From Lithodes maja (Eukaryota; Arthropoda; Malacostraca; Decapoda; Lithodidae), in the NCBI GenBank assembly GCA_037953745.1, contig JBAKBP010004474.1:62001-126000 (forward strand): a stretch of DNA of 64,000 bases, given 5' to 3'. Numbering within the stretch: position 1 is the first letter of the stretch; every line of letters begins with the position of its first letter. The notes under the pieces were generated by a model. That model was given only the letters and a program-made list of their open reading frames with translations, did no database searches and was not told where the DNA came from. A program made the position numbers and the translations under genes. Positions 31,504-43,100 of the stretch are shown here, in pieces.

Positions 31504-31770
31504 TACTTTTAATGTATTTTAAGCAATTTACGACTTGTTCTGAGTTTTAGTGGTAGCAAATTTTGGTCCGGCAATAAAGCGATATTTATAAGGTCTTTTA
31601 TGAAATTTAGGTAACATGTATAATTTTGCAATGCACTTGTTCTTATCAGAAAGTTTAATGTCAAATTTATATTTTTCTTGGTATGTTCATCGATTAAGTT
31701 ATCAATATTCAGATTATTTTGAATTTCATAAACAGAATTACCGCAAATATTTTTACGTAATATGTTACCT

Positions 31771-32257
31771 TTAACCCTCCAGCCCCGGCTACGCATTACA
31801 TAAATATTCCCCGAAACTCGGGTGTTTTGGCCGAAAAACATCTAGGCTAGGCTACCGTATATTTGTTATTCTGACTACTTCCCGCATTCCCACGCATCCC
31901 AAGCGTATCGGTGTTATTTACCTGTAGAATGGCATTAAGTAGAGCTCTCTAAGTTAACTGGTTGAGTTGTGATGATGATTTCATTGGAGATAACTTTATG
32001 GCAAAAACAGCCACTTTACACTACTTTTCGATACTTAACAACAACATACAGGCACACACGAACAAGCGACGCTCTCCTTCTTGTGGCCGGAGATGCGGGG
32101 CGTCGGTCCAGCCGGCTGTTGTTTACATGCGTCGGACCGACGCCTCGCACACCAAGCTCACAGGCTTTGAGCTCATGGGTGTTTAAGAGCCCTTCCGGGC
32201 AGCTCGTGTATGCTTTTTTATGGGCGTTCAAGAGCCCTTCCGGGAACAGAGGGTTAA
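31771..32257. mobile_element. TTAA-flanked MITE inside the Penelope-like element
   Basis: TTAACCCTCCAGCCCCGG on the left and GGGAACAGAGGGTTAA on the right. Removal of 483 bp plus one TTAA rejoins the Penelope frame (KKELGI with KGNILRKN). It is a different sequence from the MITEs at 8-9 kb. piggyBac type by target site. Confidence 0.85.
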
Positions 32258-34089
32258 TGCCTAATTCTTTTTTCATGTTTTCAAGATAAAATTTCTTACA
32301 TGTGAAGCTATAATTATTGCTGGCTTTATCTACTGTAGTGATTACAAAATGTTTATGTAAATTTATTAAATCAGCTTTAAGCTTATTATAATTATAGTCT
32401 ATAAAATCTGAAAGATTAAATTCATTTTTAAGCGAGAAATTTTTATTTCTAATTAACTTAATTAATAATTTAGACCATGCTTCTAGTTCTCTCGCATTGC
32501 AGCACACAATTTTTAACAATTTATCTTTTAATTTATTGACTAAAAAAAAATATCTTTTAAAAGTATGTCCCATGTTACTTTATTACTCCCTATTCTAAAT
32601 TTAAACCCTTTACGACATAGCTCCGCTAATTTGTTGTTTGCAAAATGTTTAACTAGTTCTACATCACCTGTTAATATGTGACATATCGGACTATAAATGA
32701 ACTTTGCTAGTGCATCACGTCTGCTAGCTGGCATATCCATGACTCTTTCACACACGCATTTATTATTATTGAAAATATCATTATCTGAAAGATTTCCTAA
32801 AACTTTATTATAATTACAAATAATAGACCCAACAGGTCGTTCATATGAATACACTATTAATGGTTTGAAATCTTTACAACCATCTGGTAACATGGACTTA
32901 ACTTTCTTTGAATTAATAAGACTGTTAACATTAATTTTGTCTAAAATTTTAGAGGAATAATTTAAAGTGGACATGACTTTATCTTTAATACGGTTATCTT
33001 TGGATTTCTTAGAATTAGCTCTAATATATCCCATAAAAGCAAAGACTATATTCTTAAATTTATTTGTGAAATTATGTTTATTGTTTAGAATATTTTCTAT
33101 AAAAGGAGCAAAACTTTTCTTTTGTAGGCCTTTCAATGAATCTTTTAATTTTTTAATTCCGAAATTTTGATATAATGAATATAAATTATTAACAATAATT
33201 TTAATATCAGACCTGTTTTTCTTTTTATTAAATGTATTTAGTCTTCTATTATATTAATAACAGTGAGTGACAATAATTCATAACAAGAAGAGTAATAAGA
33301 GTGAAAGTGACACAATAATATCCAATAACAGTGAAAGTGCCGAAAATGTTATAAAATGTTTCACATGACTCAATAATGGTAGTAAAAGAAATAAATGACA
33401 CAATAACTATGACAATATAACCATAGAAACATAATATCGTCTACCTGTACCAAAGCCACCGAAGCAACGAGTGACTTACTGCGTGCTAGCCAGGGCCTCG
33501 GCTAAGCGTTCGGACACAGGCGAAATACGCGGGAAACTACCTCCATTCCCATCATCATATCTCGGCAACCACTTGTCGTAGCGATGTCAACTCAACGCCA
33601 GTCTACAGACGAAGGTTGGTTCTACACTATGCAAGTTAGTTGACTGCTCTAGGTGGTCTCAATCAGTAGATATCGAATTGTGAAGATAGCCATTTTTCAG
33701 GCATACCCCCGGACACGACGATCACCTCATATGAAGACCCCCGGATCCGGAGTGTTAATATTAATACAGTATTAGACAAAATATAAAGATAACTCGGTGG
33801 AAAAGTTGCGTTAGCGGGAGTAACGTAGATCGTTTGTTGACATCGCGCTAGCGCTATAGTAGGCTACTTCGCGCATCTAACTAATTTCCCAATACTGGCA
33901 GTTCAATTAAAATTTAGGCCCCGCGATACAGTATATGCGGGTTCTATATACAAAGGACAGTCGCATTATAGTTTTCACCCATTATCCAGCAATCTTAACG
34001 GTTAACGCCCACCACTAATGGGGAGGGATCAAATTATGGTTTCCATGGGATACAGAATAACTCCCCCCCCCCCCCACACACACACACAC

Positions 34090-34340
34090 ACACACAGCCC
34101 GTAGCCTAGTAGGTAGAGCTCTCGTCTCACACACGAGGGGTCGGGGGTTCAATCCCCGGCCGGGCGGAGACAAATTGGGCTTGTCTCCTTTCATGTGTTA
34201 GCCTCAGTTCACCTAGCTGTAAATAGGTACCTGGAATAAGTGGACGACGTTGTGACGTCCCATCTGGGGTTGGCAAAAATGGTACAAGGCGAGATGGGTA
34301 TCATATGGTTCACCTAAGCTGATGGCTCCTAAGCCTTCGG
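34090..34340 (+). mobile_element. tRNA-Val-like SINE with conserved-core-like body
   Basis: A tRNA-like head at about 34096-34170: box A region TAGCCTAGTAGGTAGAGC, an anticodon-like stem CTCGT/ACGAG with loop CTCACAC (anticodon CAC), and box B GGGGGTTCAATCCCC. Acceptor pairing is incomplete, so it is a SINE head and not a tRNA gene. The body has AGCTGTAAATAGGTACCTGG. Confidence 0.72.
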
Positions 34341-34394
34341 GCGAGACGGTACCGTCTATAGTGAGAATGGTACCATACAGATCCACCCTAAGCC

Positions 34395-34640
34395 TTCGTT
34401 TCCGATGTCGCCAATTGGCTAAAAATACAGACTACACACACATCCACAGCCATTCCAACGATACATATAACACCTACACATATAGGAGGCAGGAAATAAT
34501 GAGCATGCTCACTCCCGCAATACAACTAGAGTACACACACATCGACACACTGGCGACATCGTTTCCAGATGTCGCCAATTGGCTAAAATACAGACTACAC
34601 ACACATCCACAGCCATTCCAACGATACATAAACACTTAAC
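34395..34640. repeat. Two-copy direct repeat
   Basis: The block GATGTCGCCAATTGGCTAAA and some 65 bp after it occur at about 34402 and again about 34568. Confidence 0.85.
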
Positions 34641-35128
34641 ATGCATTTCACGCAATACATTCCCAGTTAAGGAGGCGCGATAATAATGAGCTTAGCTCGC
34701 ATTGCGTGGATTCCCCTTGACGAAACAAGCAAGTGAATAACACACACACAAAGAAACAAACAAAGGGAAAGTGGGGATTGGGCATGAGTATATAGATAGA
34801 TAGATAGACATAATGGGTGGAAGGGAACTCTGCCCTGTGCCCTCCTCCCTCACCTCCATGACTTACCTTGAAGTTACCTTGAAGCACTTTTGCCTCAAGG
34901 GAGTGTTGGTCCCTCGTTGATCCCCGAGGCAAGGCCACAGCGTCGCCGCAACCTTTCACCGTGTTGTATATACAGTACTCCAACTGGAACATGATGGAGT
35001 TGGAGGCTGCGGGGCGTGATGAGGTACTGGTATGTCCCGGAGCTCCTGCTTGGTTCTGGGATGGTAGCCAGAAACTTGTCCAGTTCCCTCTTGAAGACCT
35101 CTGTTGTCACACCTGTAATGTTTATCTA

Positions 35129-37192
35129 TCTATCTATCTATTGCCTGACGCCGTGATCCCCGAAGGGGTGGCCACGAACGAACCGCCCCCATGCACCTCT
35201 GTCCCCAGTCAGTCGACGCCCCTCCCCCCAACCAGCACCGCCTTCATTCATGTAGTTCCTCACTCCATCCTTCCACCTCATATTCGGTCTACCTCTCCCC
35301 CTCTGTCCCTCCACCTCGCTCTCGTACACCCTCTTAGTCATTCTCTCGCTTTCCATACGTTCCATATGGCCGAACCATCTCAAGTTGTTCCTTTTCACAC
35401 TTTCCCAGCACATCTACCTCCACACCACACCTCCTTCTTACTTCCTCATTAGTCTGTCTATCCCTCCATGTAATTCCGCACGCACTCCTTAAGTAATTCA
35501 TTTCCACTGCTCTCACTCTTGGTCTGAGTCTCTCAACCAACGTCCATGCTTCGCTTCCGTAAGTCAGTGTCGGGATTACCACACTGTCATGCAAGGACTT
35601 CTTCACTTCCATACTGACCACCCTATTTCTTGTTACTGCTTTTAGCGTTCCTACAACCCTCTTACCCTGTTGTACCCTCTCCCGCACCTCTTCATCCATA
35701 GTCCCATCTTTACTCAACACACTGCCCAGATACTTAAAAGAGTTGACGATCTCCATAGCCTTACCGTTCAGCTTCACCTCACACTCTGTGACTTCACCCC
35801 TTTCGAAGACCATAACCTTGCTCTTCCCCGTATTTACCTTCAAATTCCGTTTTTCGCACACTGTTCCAAACTCATTTACCAGACCCTGCAACTCCCATTC
35901 ATTATCACTCATCAGAACTGTATCATCCGCAAACAGCAGTATAGGTAGCTTCCACTCAATTCCCTCCCTTTTCAGCAATACACCAACATCCACTGCTCTT
36001 GATAGTATTTCTTTCATAACTCCATCCATATATACAGTAAACAACCACGGGGACATCACACACCCCTGTTTCAAACCAACATTCAGGTCAAAGAACTCGC
36101 TCTGCTCACTCTCCACACGTACTGCCGCCTTTGCACCCTCATACATGCTCTTCACTGCTTTCAGCAACTTGCCCTCTACTCCGTATATTCTAAGTACTTT
36201 CCACAAACCTTCTCTATCCACTCTGTCATAGGCCTTCTCCAAGTCCATAAAGGCAACATACACCTTTTGTTTCTTCTCCAGATACTTCTCCACAACACAA
36301 TTCAGGGTAAAAATCTGATCTACACATCCTCTTCCCTTCCTAAAGCCTCCCTGCTCGTCGCCTATCCATTTCTCCGTTCTCACTCTCACTCTCTCAATCA
36401 CTACCCTACTGTATACCTTCCCTACTACACTTAGAAGACATATTCCTCGGTGGTTACCACACACTCCTCTTTCCCCTTTGCCCTTATATAGGGGGACTAT
36501 TATGCCAGTCTTCCAGTCATCGGGTGCACTCCCCTTCTCCCATGCTAGTTTGCACATTTTCATACCCATTCTATCACTATCTCACCACCATACCTCAACA
36601 TTTCCCCACACACTCCATCTGTTCCTGGTGCTTTCCCCAACTTCACTCTTTTCATGGCTTCCCACACTTCTGACCTCCTGATCCCCACCTCCTCCTCCAC
36701 TACTTCTCTTCTTCTCCCTCCCATACCATATCCAGCTATGTTTGCTGGCTCTTCATTCCTTTCATTTAGCAACTCACTGAAGTACTCCCTCCATCTTTCG
36801 ACTCTCTCTTGCTTCTCGGCTAGCATTCTCCCATTCTTATCTTTCACACCCTTACTGTTTCCCTTGCTACCTTCCCTAACTTTCTTGACTTCTTTCCAGA
36901 ACAGTTTCTTACTCTCCCTCCATTTTACACTCAGATTCCTTCCAAATTCCTCATCTACTCTTCTCTTACTTTCCTTCACTACTCTCTTCACCACCCTCTT
37001 ACTCTCCACGTACCTCGCTCGTTTCTGTCTCTCGGAATCTTCATTCCCTCTACTACCCAACCACTCTCTATATGCTTCTTCTTTTCTTCCACAGCTATTC
37101 TTACCTCTTCTGTCCACCATGCTGTACCTTTCACTCCCCTCCCTCTTCTCCTCACTCCACACACCTCCTCACATGCTGCACAGATCTCATCC
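35129..37192 (-). pseudogene. RTE-like reverse transcriptase with three frameshifts
   Basis: Pieces in different frames cover the linker (36560-37162), the RT fingers and palm (35334-36569) and the C-terminus (35138-35413). RT motifs are GNHRGICLLSVVGKVYSRVV, AFMDLEKAYDRV, GLKQGCVMSPWLF and LLFADDTVLM. Frame breaks lie near 37080, near 36565, and near 35413, where an extra G is present relative to the intact copy at 3.05 kb. The C-terminal RGRGRPNMRWKDGV motif is kept. The long plus-strand frames over this region are shadows. Confidence 0.87.
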
Positions 37193-37828
37193 TTAACCCG
37201 GGAGCTGCGGGAAGACTCTTAAGAGTTCCCCCGGCGGACTGCGGGAAGACTCTCTGGAGTAAGTAAAACTAAAAATCAACTTTTTACATCGAAAAAAAAT
37301 TTTATTTTTTATTTTTATTTTTTTATTTTTTTATTTTTTTTTGGCCCCTGGGCCATGCAAAATCTCAGTCCTCTACCTCCCCTCCTTCCCCACTTTCCTC
37401 CTATTCCTCAGTTATCACCTATTTTCCCTATTATTCCCTTATTCTGAGGTATATTTTCGTGCTAACATTAGCGAGTTGCAAGCAGGGTGTTGTCATCACT
37501 GATGGCCATCGAGTGCAAGAGAGAGAGAGAGAGTATCGATCGACTGTGTCGCAGTGGCCTTGGGGAAAATTGGCGGGAAGCTAGCTTGCCTCACCCATAC
37601 ATTATACAACTCGCGGGCTATATCTTCGATTTTGACCATCCAAACGCTGTTTTCACTCGTTTTATTGTTGTTTCAGGTTAATACCTTTATAATCAACCCA
37701 TAATAGGCGCATATGGATAATTATTAATGCTATTAATGGTACAATGAATATTTTAGTGACGAAAAACCTCAAATACGTCAGCACAGGGGGACGTTTTCAT
37801 TTACCCCCGTGCGCACTTCAGAGGTTAA
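37193..37828 (-). mobile_element. TTAA-flanked MITE, subfamily 1, inside the RTE-like LINE
   Basis: This is the reverse of the copy at 8576-9210 with TTAA at 37193-37196 and 37825-37828. Excision of the MITE plus one TTAA rejoins the RTE-like frame (residues MVF and KDEICAAC). Confidence 0.9.
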
Positions 37829-38868
37829 ACACCATGCTCATCTCCTCCACTTCCTCCATAACTTCCAGATCGAACCCACCTAGTCGTCTTTCCACTGCTC
37901 TCCTGTACTCCTCCCTGACTTCCTCCTCCTGCAACCTCTCCACCCTCCTCACCATTCCACCCTCCTCTCGCCTCCCTCCCGCTCTCCTCACCCACTTCTT
38001 TTGTATCCTAACCTTAGCTACCACTACATAATGATCAGACAGACCCCCTCCAATACCCCTATACACCCTAGCATCCATCACAGATTTCTTCATTCGTTCA
38101 TCCACACATACATAATCAATCAATGACTTTCGTTCCACCACTGTCTTATCCTTCATCGTCAACATCCGTTTCCACGTGTACCTGTGGATCATTCTGTGTC
38201 GGAAGAAGGTGTTGGCTATCCACAGCCTCCTCCCCACACATACGTCCACAAGTGCACTACCATTCCCATTCACCTCTGATGGTACCCCCCACCCTCCCAC
38301 CACTCCCTCAACTTTCCTATCACCCACCTTACCATTCATATCCCCAATCAGAAATATTCTTTCGTTCTTGTCAAACTTCTCCAGGCACGCCTCCACATTC
38401 ATCCAGAACTCCTCTTTCTTTCTTTCAAGTATATCCTCTGTCGGGGCATACACGCATACAATCACCCACGTTTGTATTCCTACTTTCATTCTCACCCACA
38501 CAATCCTTGAACCCACAGACCCATACTCTCTTACACATTCCTTCCATTTGCTACTTACAAACAAACATGCACCTTCTCTCGCTGTTCCTTCACTCACTCC
38601 AGCACACACACCCATTCCACACTCCCACTCTCTCACATCTGAACCTTTCCATTTGGTCTCTGTCATTCCACATACATCCAGCCTGGCATTCACTAACACT
38701 TCCAGAACCTCTCTCTCTTTTGTGCCATCATTCATGCCACTAACATTCCATGTAGCCATTCTCAGAATGTCCGAAGGCATGTCCTTAGTCGGTCGTGGTT
38801 CGTCAACGTTGGTTCCGTCCGCATCCGAGGCTGTTCGTTCGTTTTTTTTTGCTTTTTGCTTTTAATGT
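37829..38868 (-). pseudogene. RTE-like apurinic/apyrimidinic endonuclease domain
   Basis: The frame starts ATWNVSGMNDG and continues with TETKWKG, IVCVYAPTED, FLIGDMNGKVGD and GLSDHYVVVAKV, the ordered motifs of an APE-type endonuclease, including the SDH triad near its end. It is open upstream of the first Met to about 38860, so the true start is uncertain. It reads into the MITE at 37828 and would continue into the linker before RT. Confidence 0.85.
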
Positions 38869-38936
38869 TTATCATGTTTATTAAATAAGTAACACCCCGT
38901 TCTTAACATTAATCATCAATTATAAACCCCAATGCA

Positions 38937-39469
38937 CAGTCGTGCTAATAAGTGATGTCTCGGCACCAAGTATGTTTTGATCAATAATTGGTATCAGCAA
39001 TATTTAAGCTTAATTTCTTCATATCGAGTGAAATATAGTGAAAGTCTGCTAATCCGGAGGCTGAAACCTCGGAATGCCCGATACCTCGGAAGGTTTTTTC
39101 CCCCAAAATATATTATTTTTCCCCCAAAATAAGATTATAAAATAAGATTCATGTCTATCTTAAGTCAATTAATCAAGTGTTTTGGATTTACACCTCTACA
39201 CCACCGGAACTTCACCGCACTGCCTCTATTCTAATTAATTATTAATTTGTATGTGTTTTAGGGCTATTTTTATGTATAAATCGGATACCTCGGAAAATCT
39301 GCTAATCCGGAAGTCCCGCGGTCCCCTGCCTTCCGGATTACAGGACTTTTACTGTATTAAAAAAAAAATCCTACACTTACCCACCCTATTCAACATCTGA
39401 CAGACATTAATACAGCACAAAGTAAGCCAAACGTAATGACAGCTGAGACATGACTTATTAGCGCCACCG
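38937..39469. mobile_element. MITE of the 26.2-kb family, split by a smaller pogo-like MITE
   Basis: CAGTCGTGCTAATAAGTGAT at the left and GCGCCACCG at the right. It interrupts a SINE-B copy (38889-38936 and 39471-39562) and is itself interrupted at 39036-39354. Confidence 0.82.
39036..39354. mobile_element. 319-bp pogo-like MITE
   Basis: TAGTGAAAGTCTGCTAATCC and, reversed, CAGTAAAAGTCCTGTAATCC, with TA on both sides. Confidence 0.82.
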
Positions 39470-39957
39470 TACTTGAATAAACTAATGAAAGCATATGGTC
39501 CTCCCGGGATTCCAACTCGGGACACCACACCCAGAACATAAGCACCTAAACCATTACACCACCAACTCAGTTAAAAGGTTATTACCAGGGTGATAGTAGG
39601 ATAATTATTCAGACTAGGCTCGGCTGCTTGCCGCCTTATTATAAATCATTTATTAAGGACAATGTAGGTCTATGGAATCCTTATACTATAGCCTACTGTA
39701 CTTTGTATAATCCATTGTGGGAGAATAATTTTACCACATTTATAAAACCTGATATTACTGGAAAAAACAGTCCCATCACTCCCTCTGATGTCCTCACTGT
39801 TTAACCTAACAAGTGCGCATGGGGGTAATTGAAAACGTCCCCCTGTGCTGACGTATTTGAGGTGTTTTCGTCACTAAAATATTCATTGTACCATTAATAG
39901 CATTAATAATTATCCATATGCGCCTATTATGGGTTGATTATAAAGGTATTAACCTGA

Positions 39958-40144
39958 TAATAATAAAAACTATTTGTCTACAGCCTACTGGGCAAAAGCC
40001 CTCATAAGGCTGGGGAGAGGCTAAAAGCGGAAATGGGTAAAAGAACAGAAAAAATAGGGGTAAAATCAATAAAACGCGTTCATCCTAAAAAGAAAGAAAA
40101 GAAACAACAGGAAAAAAGATATGACTAGAAGAAAGTATAAGACA
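39958..40144 (-). other. 3' UTR and TTA-repeat tail of the I-clade LINE
   Basis: About 187 bp follow the ORF2 stop, A/G-rich on the plus strand, ending on the minus strand in TTTTTATTATTA directly before the target duplication. A short simple-repeat tail instead of poly(A) is usual for I-type elements. Confidence 0.75.
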
Positions 40145-43100
40145 TTAGATCAGATGAAAGATGTTAATTTCCTTAAGGAAAGCAAATAAGTTGGCAATAT
40201 TAAAGGAAGGAGTGTCAGACAGGATAGACTGAAGAGAAAGCTGAGAAAAGTAACGCTGCCGCTGTCGACCATATAGTGGGCATTCGACGAGAAAGTGCCG
40301 CACAGTAATGCCTGTGTCACAAGTAGCGCACCACGGGGGAGGAGCATGTGGAGTGGCCATTAAGTGTCCATGTGTGTAGCGGGTATGACTAATTCGGAGA
40401 CGAGTGAGGACGACTTGGTCCCTGCGCCTGGCCTGAAAAGAGGAAGGCCACACGGAAACCGCATCCTTGATAGCACGAAGATGGATGGTAAGGGGCTGAG
40501 AAGACCATTCATGTTGCCATGCACGATAGACGAGTTCTCGAACTACGGCCTTCATGTCAGACAGGCGCAAGAGAGGACCTGCTCCTGGACCGATACAGGC
40601 TGTTTTAGCGAGCCGATCTGCTCTCTCATTACCCGCAATGCCCACATGTGCAGGAACCCAGCAAAACTGGATTTTCCAATTGGCCAAGGAAAGGTCATGT
40701 ATTCGGCGGAGAATAGTGGAAATAAGTGGATCTCTCGTAGAAAGATCTTGTAACGCCAGAAGGGCACTCAGGCAGTCACTATAAATAACCACCCGAGGGG
40801 TGTTGACTGGAAAGGAAGGGACCAGATCAACCGCCCCCAACAATGCACGCAATTCAGCAGTAAAAACAGACGAATATGGGGATAAAGCCAAGCTAAAAAC
40901 GGAAGCCTCTGAAACTGCAGCACAACCAACTTTCCCATCCCTCTTAGACCCATCAGTATATATGACACGGGCAGGGGCATGACTGAGCATATGCTGAAGG
41001 GCGACACACCTCTGAACAGCAGGGAGCGAGGACTTAGAACCTTGAGCAAGGAACGTACAAACCATAGGTGATGATAAAAGCCAATACGGGATGGAGGGGT
41101 CAGCCGCCTGCAGAAGGGGCATGGGTAAATCATGGTGCATAAAGAGTCTGTGGGCCAAAACCGGAAAAGACGGTAACAATGCTAGAGGGAAGTCATCCTC
41201 CCCCACCTGGTCAAACAAGTTGCTCGCAGGTGACTCAGTAGACAGCAACTGCAGAGCAGAATTCATAATTACACGCTCTCGATGGAGGGGGAGAGGAAGC
41301 TGGCCACTTTCTACGAGAAGGCTCGTAATGCGAGACGACTTGAAAGCTCCAGTGCAAAGCCTGATACCAAGATGATGGACAGGATCCAAGGTTTTGAGCG
41401 TGGTCTGGGAAGCCGTGCCATAAATAGCACACCCATAATCTAAGACGGACAAAACCGTGGCCGTATATAACATAAGGAGGGTCCGACGATCAGCACCCCA
41501 GGTAACATGATGACATTTCTTCAAGACGTTAAGACGTCTGAGGCACCGCGCCTTAAGGTCTTTGACATGGGCAGACCAGTTAAGATGTGTGTCAAGGATG
41601 AGCCCCAAGAACTTAACCTGATCAGAAAATAGTAGCCGATGTCCAGACATTGAGAGGGAGATAGTCTGACCATGTAGGTGACGTTTGTCACGATAAAAGA
41701 GAATCGCCTTGGTTTTCTCGCTGGAAAATGTAAACCCCGTAGAAGACGCCCAACGGGTAACGTCCCCCAAGACAGTATTAAGGCATCGCTGTATATGAGA
41801 TAAACTGGGTGAGGTATAGTAAACTGCGAAATCGTCCACATAAAGGCTGTGGGAGACTTGAGGAGGGAGGCAGGACACCACCCCGTTGATGGCGATTGCA
41901 AACAGCGTGCTACTAAGAACGCTCCCCTGAGGGATGCCCATCTGAAGAGAGTGTAGGCGAGACAGGGTTCCATTGACAATCACCTGGAAAGTCCTATCAG
42001 AGAGGAAACCCTTCAAAAATCGGAGAAGTGAGCCACGCATGCCAGACTCAGATAAGATACGGAGAATGCGATAGCGCCAAGTCGTGTCATAGGCCTTAGT
42101 GATGTCAAATAAAATAGCCACGGTGGGGTGACCCAACACGAACCCACGCCGGACTTGATCCTCCAAACAGGCCAAAGAATGAAGCGTGGAGCGTTGAGGG
42201 CGGGACCCAGACTGTGATTGAGAGATGAGATTATGGTTCAAAGCAAAGTATAAGAGCCGAGGGTGCACCATCTTCTCAAATAATTTGCTTATGCAGGACG
42301 TCAATGAAATCGGGCGGGAGTTGGTGGGTAAACTAGGGTCCTTGCCTGGCTTCGGAATGGGGACTGTATAAGCATGTTTCCAATCAGGAGGGAAGTACCC
42401 ATGCTGCCATAGTTGGTTAAAAACACCAGATAAAAAAGTAAGAGCCTCACCGTCCAGGTGTTGAAGCATACTATAGGAAATTCCATCTGGGCCAGGGGTA
42501 GCATCCTTGCAATCCCGCAAGGCAACCTTGAGGACATCGATGGTAAAAGCACTGTTGTAAGGGGAGGACGTACCCCCACGAAAGTCCAAGGAACGTGCCT
42601 CAGAACGACGTTTCTGAGAAACAAACGCTCGGGGTAAATTAGTGTCACTACCTACATCCGCCAGATGACTAGCATGAGCCATCGAGATGGAATAATCGTC
42701 AAACAACAGAGAGGCGGAAGCATTATCAAAAACCGAATGAACAGGAGATCGGTTGTTTGTACCAGTAATCTTGTGAAATTTCTTCCAAACTAAAGACAGA
42801 GACGTACGGGGGGCCAATCCGGAGACATATGACTGCCACGACTGTTTCTTCTGTGAGATAACAGTACGTTTGAAAATTGCACACAGTTTATTATAGTAGG
42901 GTTTCACCTCGCTGATAAAATACATAGCAGTAACAAACTTCACCCAAACATGTAATGGCGCATCAGCTGCCAGCGATGCCCGAGCATCCCGTAGGTGACG
43001 GGTGGAATGAGCAAGGCGACGCTCCAAACAATGTTTTAATCGAACTAGCTTGGACAGTTCAGGGGACCACCACGGGACCCGTCGAGGGTGAGGGGCACTG

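Larger units (their letters stand above)
28670..33250 (-). pseudogene. Penelope-like element reverse transcriptase, broken by frameshifts and three insertions
   Basis: Minus-strand pieces in order: N-terminal part (33240-32540) with LTGDVELVKHFANNKL; ITTVDKASNNYSFTCKKFY (32016-32573); LPKFHKRPYKYRFIAG near 31610-31570; SFDFSTLYTNLPSDLVYSEL (30142-30504); GIPMGGNASPLIADLF near 30150-30100; and the catalytic YIDD in SRYIDDILVCN near 29130. These are the RT motifs of Penelope-like elements. At least three small frameshifts occur (a T run near 32545, near 31530, near 30150). Insertions lie at 31771-32257, 30533-31503 and 29200-30052. No GIY-YIG endonuclease is seen after RT; the frame stops at 28670. 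The extreme N-terminus is missing at 33250. Confidence 0.9.
27225..33758 (+). mobile_element. piggyBac-like element, decayed, holding a Penelope-like element
   Basis: TTAA lies at 27225-27228 and 33755-33758. The ends are inverted, imperfect copies: TTAACCCACGGGATCCGGG on the left, and TTAACACTCCGGATCCGGGG on the minus strand at the right, followed in both by TCATATGA. An acidic frame starts 119 bp from the left end, where piggyBac transposases start. The flanks join into a sequence seen uninterrupted on the minus strand at about 50995-51065 (the GGGGACACTTTAATAATG region). Most of the interior is a later Penelope-like insertion, and the transposase core is missing. Confidence 0.75.
35119..38868 (-). 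mobile_element. RTE-like LINE, near full length, split by a TTAA MITE
   Basis: On the minus strand the element runs from an endonuclease frame starting near 38868 to the GATA-type tail at 35119-35139. A 636-bp TTAA-flanked MITE (37193-37828) interrupts it. Taking the MITE and one TTAA out restores a continuous frame across the junction. Three frameshifts are visible, so the copy is dead. Confidence 0.88.

Noticed and set aside
34096..34170. Functional tRNA-Val gene
   Set aside because: Acceptor stem pairing is incomplete and the sequence runs on into a SINE body.
36654..38865. Long plus-strand Ser/Leu/Pro/Thr-rich frames
   Set aside because: They are antisense shadows of the RTE-like LINE on the minus strand.
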